A stretch of DNA of 18,007 nt. Source: an uncultured Collinsella sp. Lineage in GTDB: Bacteria; Actinomycetota; Coriobacteriia; Coriobacteriales; Coriobacteriaceae. Below the pieces are notes generated by a model. The model saw nothing but the letters and a program-made list of their open reading frames with translations, had not been told where the DNA came from and did not search any database. Within the stretch, counting starts at the first letter, position 1. Each line of letters begins with the position of its first letter. Shown here one piece after another: positions 6,388-14,046 of the stretch. The position numbers and the translations under genes are program-made. Where the stretch lies: the NCBI GenBank assembly GCA_900538305.1, contig UPXY01000034.1, positions 1-18,007 on the forward strand. The letters are read 5' to 3'.

Positions 6388-7314
6388 CTACTCGGCGCGG
6401 AGGTTCGAGAACTCGTCCACGATGATGTCGAGGCACTTCGGCAGCACGCGCGCGCCGAAGATGCCCGAGTTGTTGGGGATGACCTCGCCATCGAACTGCA
6501 TGCCGAGCGACGGGGTGCACGTGATCTTCGCCTGCTTGGCCTGGAACGTCTTGATCTGCGGGCGGCCGAGACCCTTGCCCACGGGGTCGAGCACGGCGGC
6601 GGCCACGGTGGGGAGGAGCCCCACGAGTGTCGTGGGCTCGACGACCGCGATGTCGATGAGGCCGTCGTCCATGCGGCAGTCGGGAAAGAGGTTGATTTCG
6701 TTTTGGATGCACGCGGTGTTGCCCACCATGCACGAGATGCCGTCGAGCTCGTCGATGCGCCCGTCGTGCTCGATGGTGAAGTGCGCGACCTGCGGCTCGG
6801 GTGTGGAGAGGGCGGAGAACAGATACGCGATCTCGCCGATATCGTTTTTCGACGCCGCGGCCTTCTCCATGATGGTTGCGTCGAAGCCGGAGCCGGCGAT
6901 GTTGATGAACCCGTGCCGTTGCATGCGGCCGCCTTCGTCCTTCCAAAAGAGCTCGCCCATATCCACCTTCGCAGTGACGCCCGCGCGGCATGCGTGCGCG
7001 AGCGCGGCGGCGTCCGGTGCGTTGCCGATGTTTTGGAAGTAGAGGTTCGCCGTGCCGGAGGGGAAGACGAGGATGGGCACGCCGCAGTCGCGCAGCAGGT
7101 CGAGCACGTTAGCGACTGTGCCGTCGCCGCCCGAGACCACGATCCTGTCGAACGCGCGCGCGTCGGCGACGGCGTCCTCTCGTTCGAGCTCGGGGCCTAT
7201 GAAGCGCAGGGCGATCTCGTCGCCGGTGGCGGAAAGGGCGTGGATGAAGGTGAAGATCTCGTCCGAATGCGGACCCGAGGCGAGATTGTGGATGATGAGG
7301 CAGCGCATACTCAT
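6388..7314 (-). CDS. diacylglycerol kinase / YegS family lipid kinase
   Basis: The 308-residue protein has the DAG kinase catalytic-domain layout: an N-terminal IIHNLASG, the nucleotide-binding VVSGGDGTVANVL at about residues 58-70, FPSGTANLYFQNI shortly after, and a C-terminal domain with GSGFDATIM and DDGLIDI. The family phosphorylates diacylglycerol or related lipids at the inner membrane face, recycling lipid headgroups; some members act on sphingoid bases or undecaprenol-like lipids, so the substrate is not certain. Two ATGs (7314 and 7308) are possible. Only a weak GGA lies upstream and it fits the second better. It diverges from rnd across a 94-nt gap and appears monocistronic, with the palindrome immediately downstream. 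Confidence 0.88.
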   Translation of the reverse strand: MSMRCLIIHNLASGPHSDEIFTFIHALSATGDEIALRFIGPELEREDAVADARAFDRIVVSGGDGTVANVLDLLRDCGVPILVFPSGTANLYFQNIGNAPDAAALAHACRAGVTAKVDMGELFWKDEGGRMQRHGFINIAGSGFDATIMEKAAASKNDIGEIAYLFSALSTPEPQVAHFTIEHDGRIDELDGISCMVGNTACIQNEINLFPDCRMDDGLIDIAVVEPTTLVGLLPTVAAAVLDPVGKGLGRPQIKTFQAKQAKITCTPSLGMQFDGEVIPNNSGIFGARVLPKCLDIIVDEFSNLRAE

Positions 7315-7335
7315 GGTTCCGTTCTAGCCCAAGGC

Positions 7336-7370
7336 GAGTATAGTTATCATATGCAATGTCGTTATCCTAC
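7336..7370. promoter_or_regulatory. divergent promoter region between lipid kinase and rnd
   Basis: This AT-rich patch in the 94-nt divergent gap carries TATACT on the minus strand (7342-7337), suited as the -10 of the lipid kinase gene. On the plus strand TATCAT (7345-7350) or TATCCT (7363-7368) could serve rnd. The -35 elements are weak, so exact assignment is uncertain. Confidence 0.35.
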
Positions 7371-7408
7371 CCCGGCGTTCGCCCGCCGGACACGAGACTG
7401 AACCGAGC

Positions 7409-8542
7409 ATGTATATTTCCACAGTTGAAGAGCTTTCGGCTTTCTGCGAGCGCGCCCGTGCATTCGAGGCGGTCGCCGTGGACACCGAGTTCCTGCGCGA
7501 GAAGACCTATCACCCGCGTCTGTGCCTCGTGCAGGTAGCGACGCCGGACGAGTGCGTTGCGATCGACCCTCTCGCCATGGAGGACGTATCGCCGCTCGCG
7601 GAGCTATTCGACAATCCTGCCGTCACGAAGGTCTTCCACGCCTGCACGCAAGACATGGAGGTGCTGCTGCAGGCGCTCGGAACGGTTCCCACGCCGATCT
7701 TCGACACACAGGTTGCCGCTGCGTTTTTAAGCGAGCGCCAACAGATCTCCTACAACGGCCTTGTGCATGCGTTTTGCGGCGTCACACTGCCCAAGAGCGA
7801 GTCGCTTACCGATTGGTCGCGCCGGCCGCTCACAGATAAGCAGCTGGAATACGCCCTTGATGATGTACGCTACCTCATCCAGGCCTACCATCTCATGGTG
7901 GGGCGCCTAAACGCTGAGGGGCGCCTTTCGTGGGTGCTCGACGAGATTAGGCCGCTCGCGGCTCGTTCTCATTACGAGGTTGATAAGCGCGAGGCGTACA
8001 AGAAGGTCAAGCGCGTGAATTCGTGCACGCGCCGGCAGCTGGGAATCGCGCGCGAGCTTGCCGCATGGCGCGAGACGCGGGCGGAGCGGCATGATATCCC
8101 GCGCAAGTGGGTCATCTCGGACGAGGTGCTCATCGCGCTCGTGAAGCGGGCACCGCGCGACGAGACGAGCTTCCGGGCGATTCGCGGCACCGAGCAGCTG
8201 AGCGAGGCCGATGTGACCTCGGCGCTCATGGCGGTCGAGCGCGGCATGACATGCCCGCCGGCGCAGCTTCCGCCCGCGATGCATGCGCGGAAGGCGCCGT
8301 CGAGCGAGCTCGAGAGCGTGGTGGATCTCATGAATGCGCTCGTGCGGCTTGTGGCCGAGCGTTCCGGCGTGGCGGCGGGGATGATTGCCTCCCGCGATGA
8401 CCTGGCAGCGTATATCGAGCATCCCGAGCAGAGCCCGCTGCGCGAGGGCTGGCGCTTCGAGCTCCTGGGTGCTCGCCTGGACGACCTGCTGTCCGGTAAT
8501 ATGGGTCTCACCGTCAAGGACAAACGCATCGAGATCCTCTAG
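7409..8542 (+). CDS. rnd: ribonuclease D
   Basis: RNase D is a 3'-to-5' exoribonuclease that trims tRNA and other small RNA precursors. The 377-residue protein matches the usual length (E. coli about 375). The DEDDy catalytic set is complete: Exo I VDTEF (Asp25, Glu27), Exo II HACTQDMEVL (Asp82) and Exo III with Tyr148 and Asp152 in EYALDDVRYL. The C-terminal half (from about residue 205) fits the HRDC-type helical domains that hold RNA. The ATG at 7409 has only a weak GA-rich sequence before it, so initiation may be inefficient or leader-poor. The exonuclease VII genes follow on the same strand, but a 236-nt gap and a separate promoter suggest an independent unit. Confidence 0.93.
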   Translation: MYISTVEELSAFCERARAFEAVAVDTEFLREKTYHPRLCLVQVATPDECVAIDPLAMEDVSPLAELFDNPAVTKVFHACTQDMEVLLQALGTVPTPIFDTQVAAAFLSERQQISYNGLVHAFCGVTLPKSESLTDWSRRPLTDKQLEYALDDVRYLIQAYHLMVGRLNAEGRLSWVLDEIRPLAARSHYEVDKREAYKKVKRVNSCTRRQLGIARELAAWRETRAERHDIPRKWVISDEVLIALVKRAPRDETSFRAIRGTEQLSEADVTSALMAVERGMTCPPAQLPPAMHARKAPSSELESVVDLMNALVRLVAERSGVAAGMIASRDDLAAYIEHPEQSPLREGWRFELLGARLDDLLSGNMGLTVKDKRIEIL

Positions 8543-8732
8543 CGCGCTGCTGCAGATTCGACGGGGTTGTGCGCGAGGCCACGATGAACTAGTCCGGTGA
8601 TTATTTCGCATTGCCGGGTAATGTCGTGCTCCTCGGTCATGCAAAAAAGTCGCCGCGGCAGTTGCGCAAAATCGCTTGGAGCAGTCCCGCATGGCTGTGG
8701 TACGCGCCGGTGCGGTTTTTGTCCGCGGGGTT

Positions 8733-8741
8733 TGGTAGACT
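8733..8741 (+). promoter_or_regulatory. predicted extended -10 promoter of xseAB
   Basis: TGG followed by TAGACT (8736-8741) forms an extended -10 element. Transcription would start near 8748, giving a leader of about 30 nt before the xseA ATG at 8779. This supports the shorter xseA start over in-frame codons back to 8611. The rest of the 8543-8778 gap shows no gene or strong structure. Confidence 0.45.
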
Positions 8742-8778
8742 CGTCTCAGCGAGAGCGACGTATGAGAGAGTTGATCGC

Positions 8779-10260
8779 ATGAGCACTTGGAATCTAGTCG
8801 GCACAACGTCTTCGGCGGGCACATCGACGCAGGCGGCAATGCGGCATGGCGACGGGCACGATGAGGACGCGCTCTCCGTGTCCCAGGCCGTTGAGCTCGC
8901 AGCGAACGCGCTCGACGCACTGCCCTTGCTCACGGTGATAGGCGAGGTTACGGGCTTTCGCGGCCCCAACGCGCGAAGCGGCCACTGCTACTTCCAGATC
9001 AAGGACGATGCGGCGGCTGTCGACTGTATCGTGTGGCGCGGCTCCTACGCCAAACGCAGCTTCGATTTGCGCGACGGCATGCAGGTGCAGTTCACAGGCA
9101 ATTTCAACCTGTATAAGCCGACCGGCCGCATGAGCTTCGTTGCCAAGACCTTCACGCTCGCGGGCGAGGGGCTCCTGCGCCAGCAGGTGGCGGCGTTGGC
9201 AGAAAAACTCCGCCGCGAGGGCCTTATGGACGAGGCGCGTAAACGGCCTATCCCGGCGTTTTGCACGCGCGTTGCAGTGGTGACGTCGCTTTCCGGCGCG
9301 GTCATCGACGACGTCAAGCGCACGCTGCGTCGCCGCAACCCGCTTGTTGAGCTCATCTGCGTGGGCGCGAAGGTGCAGGGCGAGGGTGCCCCGGCAGAAC
9401 TCGTGGAAGGGCTCGCGCGCGCTGCGGCCATCGATCCCGCACCCGACTGCATTCTGCTTGTGCGCGGAGGCGGCTCCTTCGAAGACCTCATGACGTTCAA
9501 CGATGAGACGCTTGCCCGTGCGGTCGCCGCCTGCCCCGTGCCCGTCGTAACGGGAATCGGCCACGAGCCGGATACCTCGATCTGCGATATGGTGAGCGAC
9601 CGGCGTTGCTCCACGCCCACGGCGGCGGCGGAATCCGTGGCGCCTGCCATCGACGACCTCATCGACCTGCTCCACGCGCGCGAGCGCAGGCTCGCCACCG
9701 CCACGTTATCGATCGTGCGCGGGGCGGCGGGTGGAGTGTCGGCGCTCGGTGAGCGGCTTTCGAGTGCCGTGTCCGCCCGTCTTTCCCAAGAGCAGCGATC
9801 GCTCGCCGCGCTCGGTGCGCACGGTTGCCTGAGGAGTCCCGGGTATATCGTCGAGCGGCGGCAAGCGGAGACGGCGCAGACGGCGGACCGTCTGATGCTT
9901 GCCATCGAGCATGCGCTGGAGCGCTTCGCCCGCCCGCTCGAGGCGCTTCCGCCCCGCTTTGCGGCGGCGAGCGCGCAGCTTTCGGGGTATCGGCATGCGC
10001 TCGAGCTTTCCACGTCACGGCTGCATGCGGTGGGGGAGAGCATTACAGTTCCGCGCCGCTCCGCGCTAGGTGCGCAGGCCGCAGCGCTCGATGCGCTCTC
10101 GCCGCTCAAGGTGCTCGCGCGCGGGTACGCTATCGCCTACGGTGACGAGGGTGTGCAGGTGAGCGCGGCTGCGTTCGCGCCGGGCGATGCGATGCGGGTG
10201 CGCTTCTCCGACGGCGAGGTCGCGGCAACGGTGGATTCGGTGTCTGCTCGCGAGGCGTGA
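8779..10260 (+). CDS. xseA: exodeoxyribonuclease VII large subunit
   Basis: This is the catalytic large subunit of exonuclease VII, which degrades single-stranded DNA from both ends in repair and recombination. An N-terminal OB-fold (about residues 35-130, with LTVIGEVTGFRGPN and GHCYFQIKDD) is followed by the nuclease domain. Signatures are TSLSGAVIDDVKRTLRRRNP, VRGGGSFEDLMTFNDE and GIGHEPDTSICDMVSDRRC with STPTAAAE, then a long helical region for binding small subunits. At 493 residues it is somewhat longer than usual, mainly from a 35-residue N-terminal extension. I chose ATG 8779, preceded by GAGAGAG; the frame stays open upstream to 8611 without family similarity and across the predicted promoter. 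xseB follows after 37 nt. Confidence 0.93.
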   Translation: MSTWNLVGTTSSAGTSTQAAMRHGDGHDEDALSVSQAVELAANALDALPLLTVIGEVTGFRGPNARSGHCYFQIKDDAAAVDCIVWRGSYAKRSFDLRDGMQVQFTGNFNLYKPTGRMSFVAKTFTLAGEGLLRQQVAALAEKLRREGLMDEARKRPIPAFCTRVAVVTSLSGAVIDDVKRTLRRRNPLVELICVGAKVQGEGAPAELVEGLARAAAIDPAPDCILLVRGGGSFEDLMTFNDETLARAVAACPVPVVTGIGHEPDTSICDMVSDRRCSTPTAAAESVAPAIDDLIDLLHARERRLATATLSIVRGAAGGVSALGERLSSAVSARLSQEQRSLAALGAHGCLRSPGYIVERRQAETAQTADRLMLAIEHALERFARPLEALPPRFAAASAQLSGYRHALELSTSRLHAVGESITVPRRSALGAQAAALDALSPLKVLARGYAIAYGDEGVQVSAAAFAPGDAMRVRFSDGEVAATVDSVSAREA

Positions 10261-10297
10261 GCGCGCGGCAAACAGGAGATATAGAAAGGTGAAGACC

Positions 10298-10564
10298 ATG
10301 GCTGAGCAGAAAAGCATCGAGGAAATGAGCTACAAGGAGGCTTCCCAGGAGCTCGAGCGCATCGTCCGTTCGCTCGAGTCCGGCGAGCTCGAGCTCGAGG
10401 AGTCGCTCGAGAGCTACACGCGCGGCGTCGAGCTCCTGAAGAGCTTGCGCGGGCGTCTTGCCACCGTGGAGCAGAAGGTGAGCGTTCTCATGAAGGACGT
10501 CGACGGCGTCGACACCCTCGTCCCCGGTGAAGCGGCGGATACGAGCGACGCCCTCAAGCTGTAA
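10298..10564 (+). CDS. xseB: exodeoxyribonuclease VII small subunit
   Basis: The 88-residue protein is the small subunit that coats the helical arm of XseA. The core YKEASQELERIVRSLESG, then an ELELEESLESYTRGVELL-like acidic helix and an LATVEQKVSVL end are typical of the family, predicting two amphipathic helices. The tail beyond about residue 65 is acidic and probably disordered. ATG 10298 is preceded by GAAAGG at 8 nt; an in-frame GTG at 10289 with AGGAG at 10 nt would add three residues and cannot be excluded. It lies 37 nt after xseA and forms a two-gene operon with it. Confidence 0.92.
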   Translation: MAEQKSIEEMSYKEASQELERIVRSLESGELELEESLESYTRGVELLKSLRGRLATVEQKVSVLMKDVDGVDTLVPGEAADTSDALKL

Positions 10565-10575
10565 CCGCGTCTCGA

Positions 10576-10592
10576 CGGGCAAACCCTGCCCG
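10576..10592 (+). terminator. hairpin after xseB, weak terminator
   Basis: CGGGCA at 10576-10581 pairs with TGCCCG at 10587-10592 over a 5-nt loop, 11 nt after the xseB stop. Only a short, interrupted T-stretch follows (CGTTTCG), so termination may be partial. Confidence 0.45.
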
Positions 10593-10659
10593 CCCTCGTT
10601 TCGACAGTAGCGAACGTCGCATGTAAACGGGGATTTTTCTACCTCCGTCCTCCTCGCGT

Positions 10660-10808
10660 TACAATACCCCTAGCGAGTAGCGGTGCGTGCCTCGTTCACG
10701 TGGCGACCAGACCGGCGCTGCCCTTTTGCGAACTTGTGCGGAGCACATGAGTGAAAGGCGGGTGCCGGAGGGTGCTTACGGGAACGGTACCGACTGAAAG
10801 GAGCCCCC
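10660..10808 (+). promoter_or_regulatory. promoter -10 and long structured leader of the HIT gene
   Basis: TACAAT at 10660-10665 is a good -10, with T-rich sequence at 10634-10640 as a poor -35. Transcription would leave a leader of about 135 nt before the HIT start at 10809. The leader can form a hairpin from ACTTGTGC (10732-10739) with the GCACATGAGT that follows, and GGTGCCG can pair with CGGTACC near 10760-10790 just before the AAAGGAG ribosome site. An upstream CCCTTTT (about 10720-10726) is complementary to that ribosome site. I do not recognise a known riboswitch class; it lacks canonical T-box consensus words. Confidence 0.4.
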
Positions 10809-11144
10809 ATGTCCGATTGCATCTTCTGCAAGATCGCCGCACACGAGATCCCCTCGACGGTTGTCTATGAAGACGAGCTCGTCATCGCATTCGACGACCT
10901 CTCGCCGCAGGCGCCGGTCCACACGCTCGTGATTCCGAAAGAGCATTACCAGGACATCACAGATGGTGTTCCGGCCGAGACACTCGCCGCGATGGTGCAT
11001 GCCATCGGCGAGGTCGCGAAGGCGAAGGGCCTCGACGCGGGCTTCCGTGTCATCTCGAACAAGGGCGCAGACGCGGGGCAGACGGTCATGCATTTCCACA
11101 TGCACGTACTCGGCGGAGAGCCACTCGGCGAGAACCTCATCTAA
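10809..11144 (+). CDS. HIT family nucleotide hydrolase (HinT-like)
   Basis: The 111-residue protein carries the histidine-triad motif MHFHMHVLGG near the C-terminus, whose middle histidine is the nucleophile. It also has an N-terminal CIFCKIAAHEIPS and the typical DDLSPQAPVHTLVIPKEH segment. HinT-type proteins hydrolyse adenosine or guanosine phosphoramidates and acyl adenylates in the cytoplasm. Length is standard for the family. AAAGGAG ends 5 nt before the ATG, a strong ribosome site. The gene stands alone between xseAB and ackA and has an unusually long leader, suggesting its own regulation. Physiological substrate cannot be told from sequence. Confidence 0.92.
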   Translation: MSDCIFCKIAAHEIPSTVVYEDELVIAFDDLSPQAPVHTLVIPKEHYQDITDGVPAETLAAMVHAIGEVAKAKGLDAGFRVISNKGADAGQTVMHFHMHVLGGEPLGENLI

Positions 11145-11148
11145 CGTT

Positions 11149-11160
11149 ACGGCGCGCCGT
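11149..11160 (+). terminator. 12-bp palindrome after the HIT gene, possible terminator stem
   Basis: ACGGCGCGCCGT is a perfect palindrome 4 nt after the HIT stop, followed by the T-containing GTTCTATCTC. It may form the stem of a weak terminator. Confidence 0.3.
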
Positions 11161-11296
11161 GTTCTATCTCTGGCTTGCTTGCTATGTTCCCTAGCGAGAC
11201 GGCGTGCATGCGAGTATCATTAACCATTGTGTGTACCGCGACGCGCGCGTTGCCGGTTGGATGCCGGGGCGGGTGCTCGCCAACCAAGGGGGTTAC

Positions 11297-12463
11297 ATGA
11301 ACGTACTGGTCATCAACGCCGGCAGCTCGAGCCTTAAGTACCAGCTGCTCAACACCGAGACGCGCGAGGTCTTCGCGAAGGGCAACGCCGAGCGCATCGG
11401 TATCGAGGGCTCGTTCATCGGGCACGAGGAGTACGGCAAGAAGGACAAGCTCGAGGTCGAGCTGCCCGATCACCGCACCGCCATCAAGCACATCTTCGAC
11501 ATTCTCGAGACGGTAGCCGAGAAGCCCGAGGGCATCGGCCACCGCGTGGTGCAGGGTGGCTGGTACTTCCCCGAATCCGCCGTCGTGACCGACGAGACGC
11601 TCGGTTGGGTGCGCGAGGTCGCGCCGCTGGCGCCGCTTCACAACTATGCCGAGGCAGACGTCATCGAGATCTGCCGCGAGATGTTCCCCGAGCTCGGCAA
11701 CGTTATCGTCCCGGATACGGCCTTCCATTACAACATGCCTGAGCAGGCGTGGCGCTATGCCATCCCGCGCGACATCGTGGACAAGTACCACGTGCGAAAG
11801 TACGGCGCGCATGGCACGAGCCACCGCTACATCTGGCGCACGGTGAACGAGTTCATGGGCGGCAAGACCCACAAGCTCGTGAGCTGCCACCTCGGTTCCG
11901 GCGCGAGCCTTTGCGCCATCGAGGACGGCCAGTGCAAGGACACCACCATGGGCCTCACGCCGCTTGACGGCCTCATCATGGGCACGCGCTGCGGTACCGT
12001 GGACCCGGCGACGGTGTTCTACCTCAACCGCGAGGCCAACATGAGCATCGACGAGATCGATACCATGATGAACAAGCAGTCCGGCCTGCTTGCCGTCTCC
12101 GGTGTCTCGAGCGATTCTCGCGACATCGAGGAAGGCATGAACAACGGCGACGCCAACTGCAAGATGGCGATGGAGATGTTCTACTATCGCACCTCGCAGC
12201 TGTTCGCCGAGATGGCGGCGTCCATGGAGGGCGTCGACACCATGGCCTACACCGCGGGCATCGGCGAGAACTCCGTGACCATGCGCGCTGGTGTGGCAAA
12301 GCGCCTCGAGTGGATGGGTGTGAAGATCGACCCCGAGCTCAACAAGGTGCGCTCGGACGACCCGCGCATCATCTCCACGCCGGACTCCGCGATCACCGTA
12401 CTCGTGGTTCCCACGAACGAGGAGCTTATGATCGCTCTCGATGTCGAGGAGCTGCTGGGCTAA
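11297..12463 (+). CDS. ackA: acetate kinase, with divergent active-site residues
   Basis: Acetate kinase converts acetyl phosphate and ADP to acetate and ATP. The 388-residue protein belongs to the ASKHA fold family: VINAGSSSLKYQ at the N-terminus, GHRVVQGG with Arg83, APLHN with His115, PDTAFH with Asp140, HGTSH with His172, MGTRCG with Arg231 and TAGIGENS near the end. Several normally constant positions differ: VHGG is VQGG (Gln86), LHNP is LHNY, YGFHGTSH is YGAHGTSH (Ala171) and RxGDxDP is RCGTVDP. The ATG at 11297 follows AAGGGGG at 5 nt; upstream codons in frame lack a ribosome site. A strong terminator follows. Pta lies 1.6 kb away facing it, which supports an acetate role, though propionate or another acyl substrate remains possible. 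Confidence 0.9.
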   Translation: MNVLVINAGSSSLKYQLLNTETREVFAKGNAERIGIEGSFIGHEEYGKKDKLEVELPDHRTAIKHIFDILETVAEKPEGIGHRVVQGGWYFPESAVVTDETLGWVREVAPLAPLHNYAEADVIEICREMFPELGNVIVPDTAFHYNMPEQAWRYAIPRDIVDKYHVRKYGAHGTSHRYIWRTVNEFMGGKTHKLVSCHLGSGASLCAIEDGQCKDTTMGLTPLDGLIMGTRCGTVDPATVFYLNREANMSIDEIDTMMNKQSGLLAVSGVSSDSRDIEEGMNNGDANCKMAMEMFYYRTSQLFAEMAASMEGVDTMAYTAGIGENSVTMRAGVAKRLEWMGVKIDPELNKVRSDDPRIISTPDSAITVLVVPTNEELMIALDVEELLG

Positions 12464-12491
12464 ATCCCTGCCCTGGATAATAGCGACCGCT

Positions 12492-12530
12492 GAAGCCTCT
12501 CCGTGCATTTCGCTCGGGGAGGCTTCTTCG
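12492..12530 (+). terminator. intrinsic terminator of ackA
   Basis: A 12-bp stem pairs 12492-12503 with 12515-12526 (one G-U) around an 11-nt loop, followed by TTCGTTG. It begins 28 nt after the ackA stop. Confidence 0.75.
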
Positions 12531-12550
12531 TTGTGTAGCCGCGCCGCGCC

Positions 12551-12730
12551 GGGGGCTGCTCGCCATCGGGGACGGGGGTTAGCGGCTGGTCGGAGATGCC
12601 CGCCACTGGGGACGGGGGTTATTGGCTGGCCGGAGGCAACTTGCAGGGCGATTGGAGCTGCAAGTTATCCCCGGCCAGCCAATAACCCCCGTCCCCAGTG
12701 GCGGGCAACCCCCGATGGCGGGCAGCCCCC
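12551..12730. repeat. nested 180-bp palindromic element
   Basis: Three concentric inverted repeats are present: outer arms 12551-12571 and 12710-12730 (20 of 21 match), middle arms 12598-12633 and 12671-12706 (36 of 36), inner arms 12638-12646 and 12658-12666 (9 of 9). Between the outer and middle left arms sits a degenerate direct copy of the middle arm, so GGGGACGGGGGTTA occurs twice. The word TGGGGAC is shared with the palindrome at 6284-6381. No gene lies here, despite open frames that pass through it. It sits between the ackA terminator and yitT. A mobile or REP-like origin is inference. The remaining 12731-12900 shows no gene. Confidence 0.85.
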
Positions 12731-12900
12731 GCCCCCAAAGCGACGCGCCTGGGGCGGTACAGAGATTATCTGAGAAAATCATGCCGTTTGCAGGCGAGGC
12801 TTTACCTTGTTGCGCTCTCGTGCGACACTCCGTGGCGAGGCGCGCGTTGCTTGCGCTCCTGCGGTTCGCTTGCTGTGCGACACGACATGGGGGAGTCGAC

Positions 12901-13887
12901 ATGCCTGCTCTAGCGATTGGTGAGGCTGCCGGGGTCGAAAAGCCCAATCTCGAGGACGAACAGCTGGTGCCGGGTGAGAAGCTGCTCACGCCCGATGAGG
13001 CACGGGCGAGCGAGCGCTTGGCCGAGAAACGCAGCTCCGAACCTGGTCTGCTCCGCTTCTTTCTCATGCTGAATGCCGGTCTTGTGCTTACCGCCATATC
13101 GATCGTCGTCTTCAAGACGCCGAATCACTTCGCGTTCGGTGGCACCTCGGGCGTCTCGGTGATCCTCTCATCGCTTGTTCCCGACCTACCCGTCTCGGCG
13201 TTCATGTGGATCTTGAACATCGTCCTCGTGGTGCTGGGCTTCATCTTCCTTCCCAAGAAAGCGGTGGGGTGGAGCATCTATGCATCGATTGCGCTCTCTG
13301 CGTTCGTCTCGCTCGTCGAACTCGTGTATCCCAGCAACGTTTCCCCAACCGGGGATATGTGGCTCGATCTGTGTTTTGCCGTGATCTTACCTGCGCTCGG
13401 TAGCGCAATCGTCTTCGATATCGGCGCATCGACGGGCGGTACGGATATCCTTGCCATGATTCTGAAGCGCCATACGAGCCTTCAGATCGGCAAAGCGCTC
13501 ATGATGGTCGATATCGGTATCGTACTCATCGCAGCCGTGCTCTTCGGGCCGCGCACCGGCCTGTATTGCGTGCTGGGCTTGTTCGCGAAGACGCTCGTGG
13601 TCGATGGCGCGATCGAGAGCCTGCACCTGCGAAAGGTCTGCACCGTCATCTCGCAGCAACCTGCGGAGGTCGAGAAGTACATCGTGCGCAACCTGAAGCG
13701 TTCCGCGACCATCAGCTATGGATACGGTGCCTATTCCGGCAAGCGCGTCACGGTGCTCATGAGCGTGCTTTCGACGCGCGAGGCCATGAGGCTGCGCCTG
13801 TTCGTGCGCAAGATCGACCCCGGCGCGTTCATCACGATCGTCAACAGCTCGGAGATCATCGGCAAGGGTTTCCGCGACATGAACTAG
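12901..13887 (+). CDS. YitT family membrane protein
   Basis: The 328-residue protein has a polar, acidic N-terminal extension of about 50 residues, then five or six hydrophobic segments (roughly residues 55-215) with the family-typical GGTSGVSVIL and GASTGGTDILAMIL, and a soluble C-terminal DUF2179-type domain containing GAYSGKRVTVL, FVRKIDPGAFITIV and EIIGKGF. The family's transport substrate or biochemical role is not established, so I give none. ATG 12901 is preceded by GGGGGAG at 5 nt; the frame is open far upstream but only through the palindromic element. It sits between ackA and the converging pta, with terminator-like hairpins after its stop. Confidence 0.9.
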   Translation: MPALAIGEAAGVEKPNLEDEQLVPGEKLLTPDEARASERLAEKRSSEPGLLRFFLMLNAGLVLTAISIVVFKTPNHFAFGGTSGVSVILSSLVPDLPVSAFMWILNIVLVVLGFIFLPKKAVGWSIYASIALSAFVSLVELVYPSNVSPTGDMWLDLCFAVILPALGSAIVFDIGASTGGTDILAMILKRHTSLQIGKALMMVDIGIVLIAAVLFGPRTGLYCVLGLFAKTLVVDGAIESLHLRKVCTVISQQPAEVEKYIVRNLKRSATISYGYGAYSGKRVTVLMSVLSTREAMRLRLFVRKIDPGAFITIVNSSEIIGKGFRDMN

Positions 13888-13925
13888 CTCCGCGGTTCGT
13901 CCCTAGCAGCGTATGCATGGTGTTC

Positions 13926-13945
13926 AATAACCTCTGGGGTTATTT
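13926..13945 (+). terminator. hairpin after yitT, likely terminator
   Basis: AATAACC (13926-13932) pairs with GGTTATT (13938-13944), followed by TTACC, 39 nt after the yitT stop. A second small stem around CCGG-GCT-CCGG follows at about 13951-13961. Both can form on either strand in this convergent gap. Confidence 0.5.
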
Positions 13946-13990
13946 ACCACCGGGCTCCGGTAAAGCGTCGCCGGGTCTTTACATACAAGA

Positions 13991-14018
13991 GACGGGGATG
14001 CCATACGACACCCCCGTC
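13991..14018 (-). terminator. intrinsic terminator of pta
   Basis: On the minus strand GACGGGGGTG (14018-14009) pairs with CATCCCCGTC (14000-13991), 10 bp with one G-U and an 8-nt loop, followed by the T-rich TCTTGTATGT. It starts 29 nt after the pta stop. Its A-C mismatch on the plus strand favours function for the pta transcript. Confidence 0.6.
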
Positions 14019-14046
14019 CCGATGGAAAGCCTCTATACGATTCTGG

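Noticed and set aside
8611..8778. 56-codon N-terminal extension of XseA
   Set aside because: It crosses the predicted -10 promoter and shows no family sequence; the ATG at 8779 fits the usual start region.
10660..10808. T-box riboswitch in front of the HIT gene
   Set aside because: Some words (AGCGAGTAG, GGTACCG) recall T-box elements, but the conserved TGGNACC-type bulge in the proper setting and a matching aminoacyl or amino acid gene are missing.
12622..12900. 93-codon N-terminal extension of the YitT protein
   Set aside because: It runs through the nested palindrome, lacks similarity and a ribosome site, while ATG 12901 has GGGGGAG at ideal distance.
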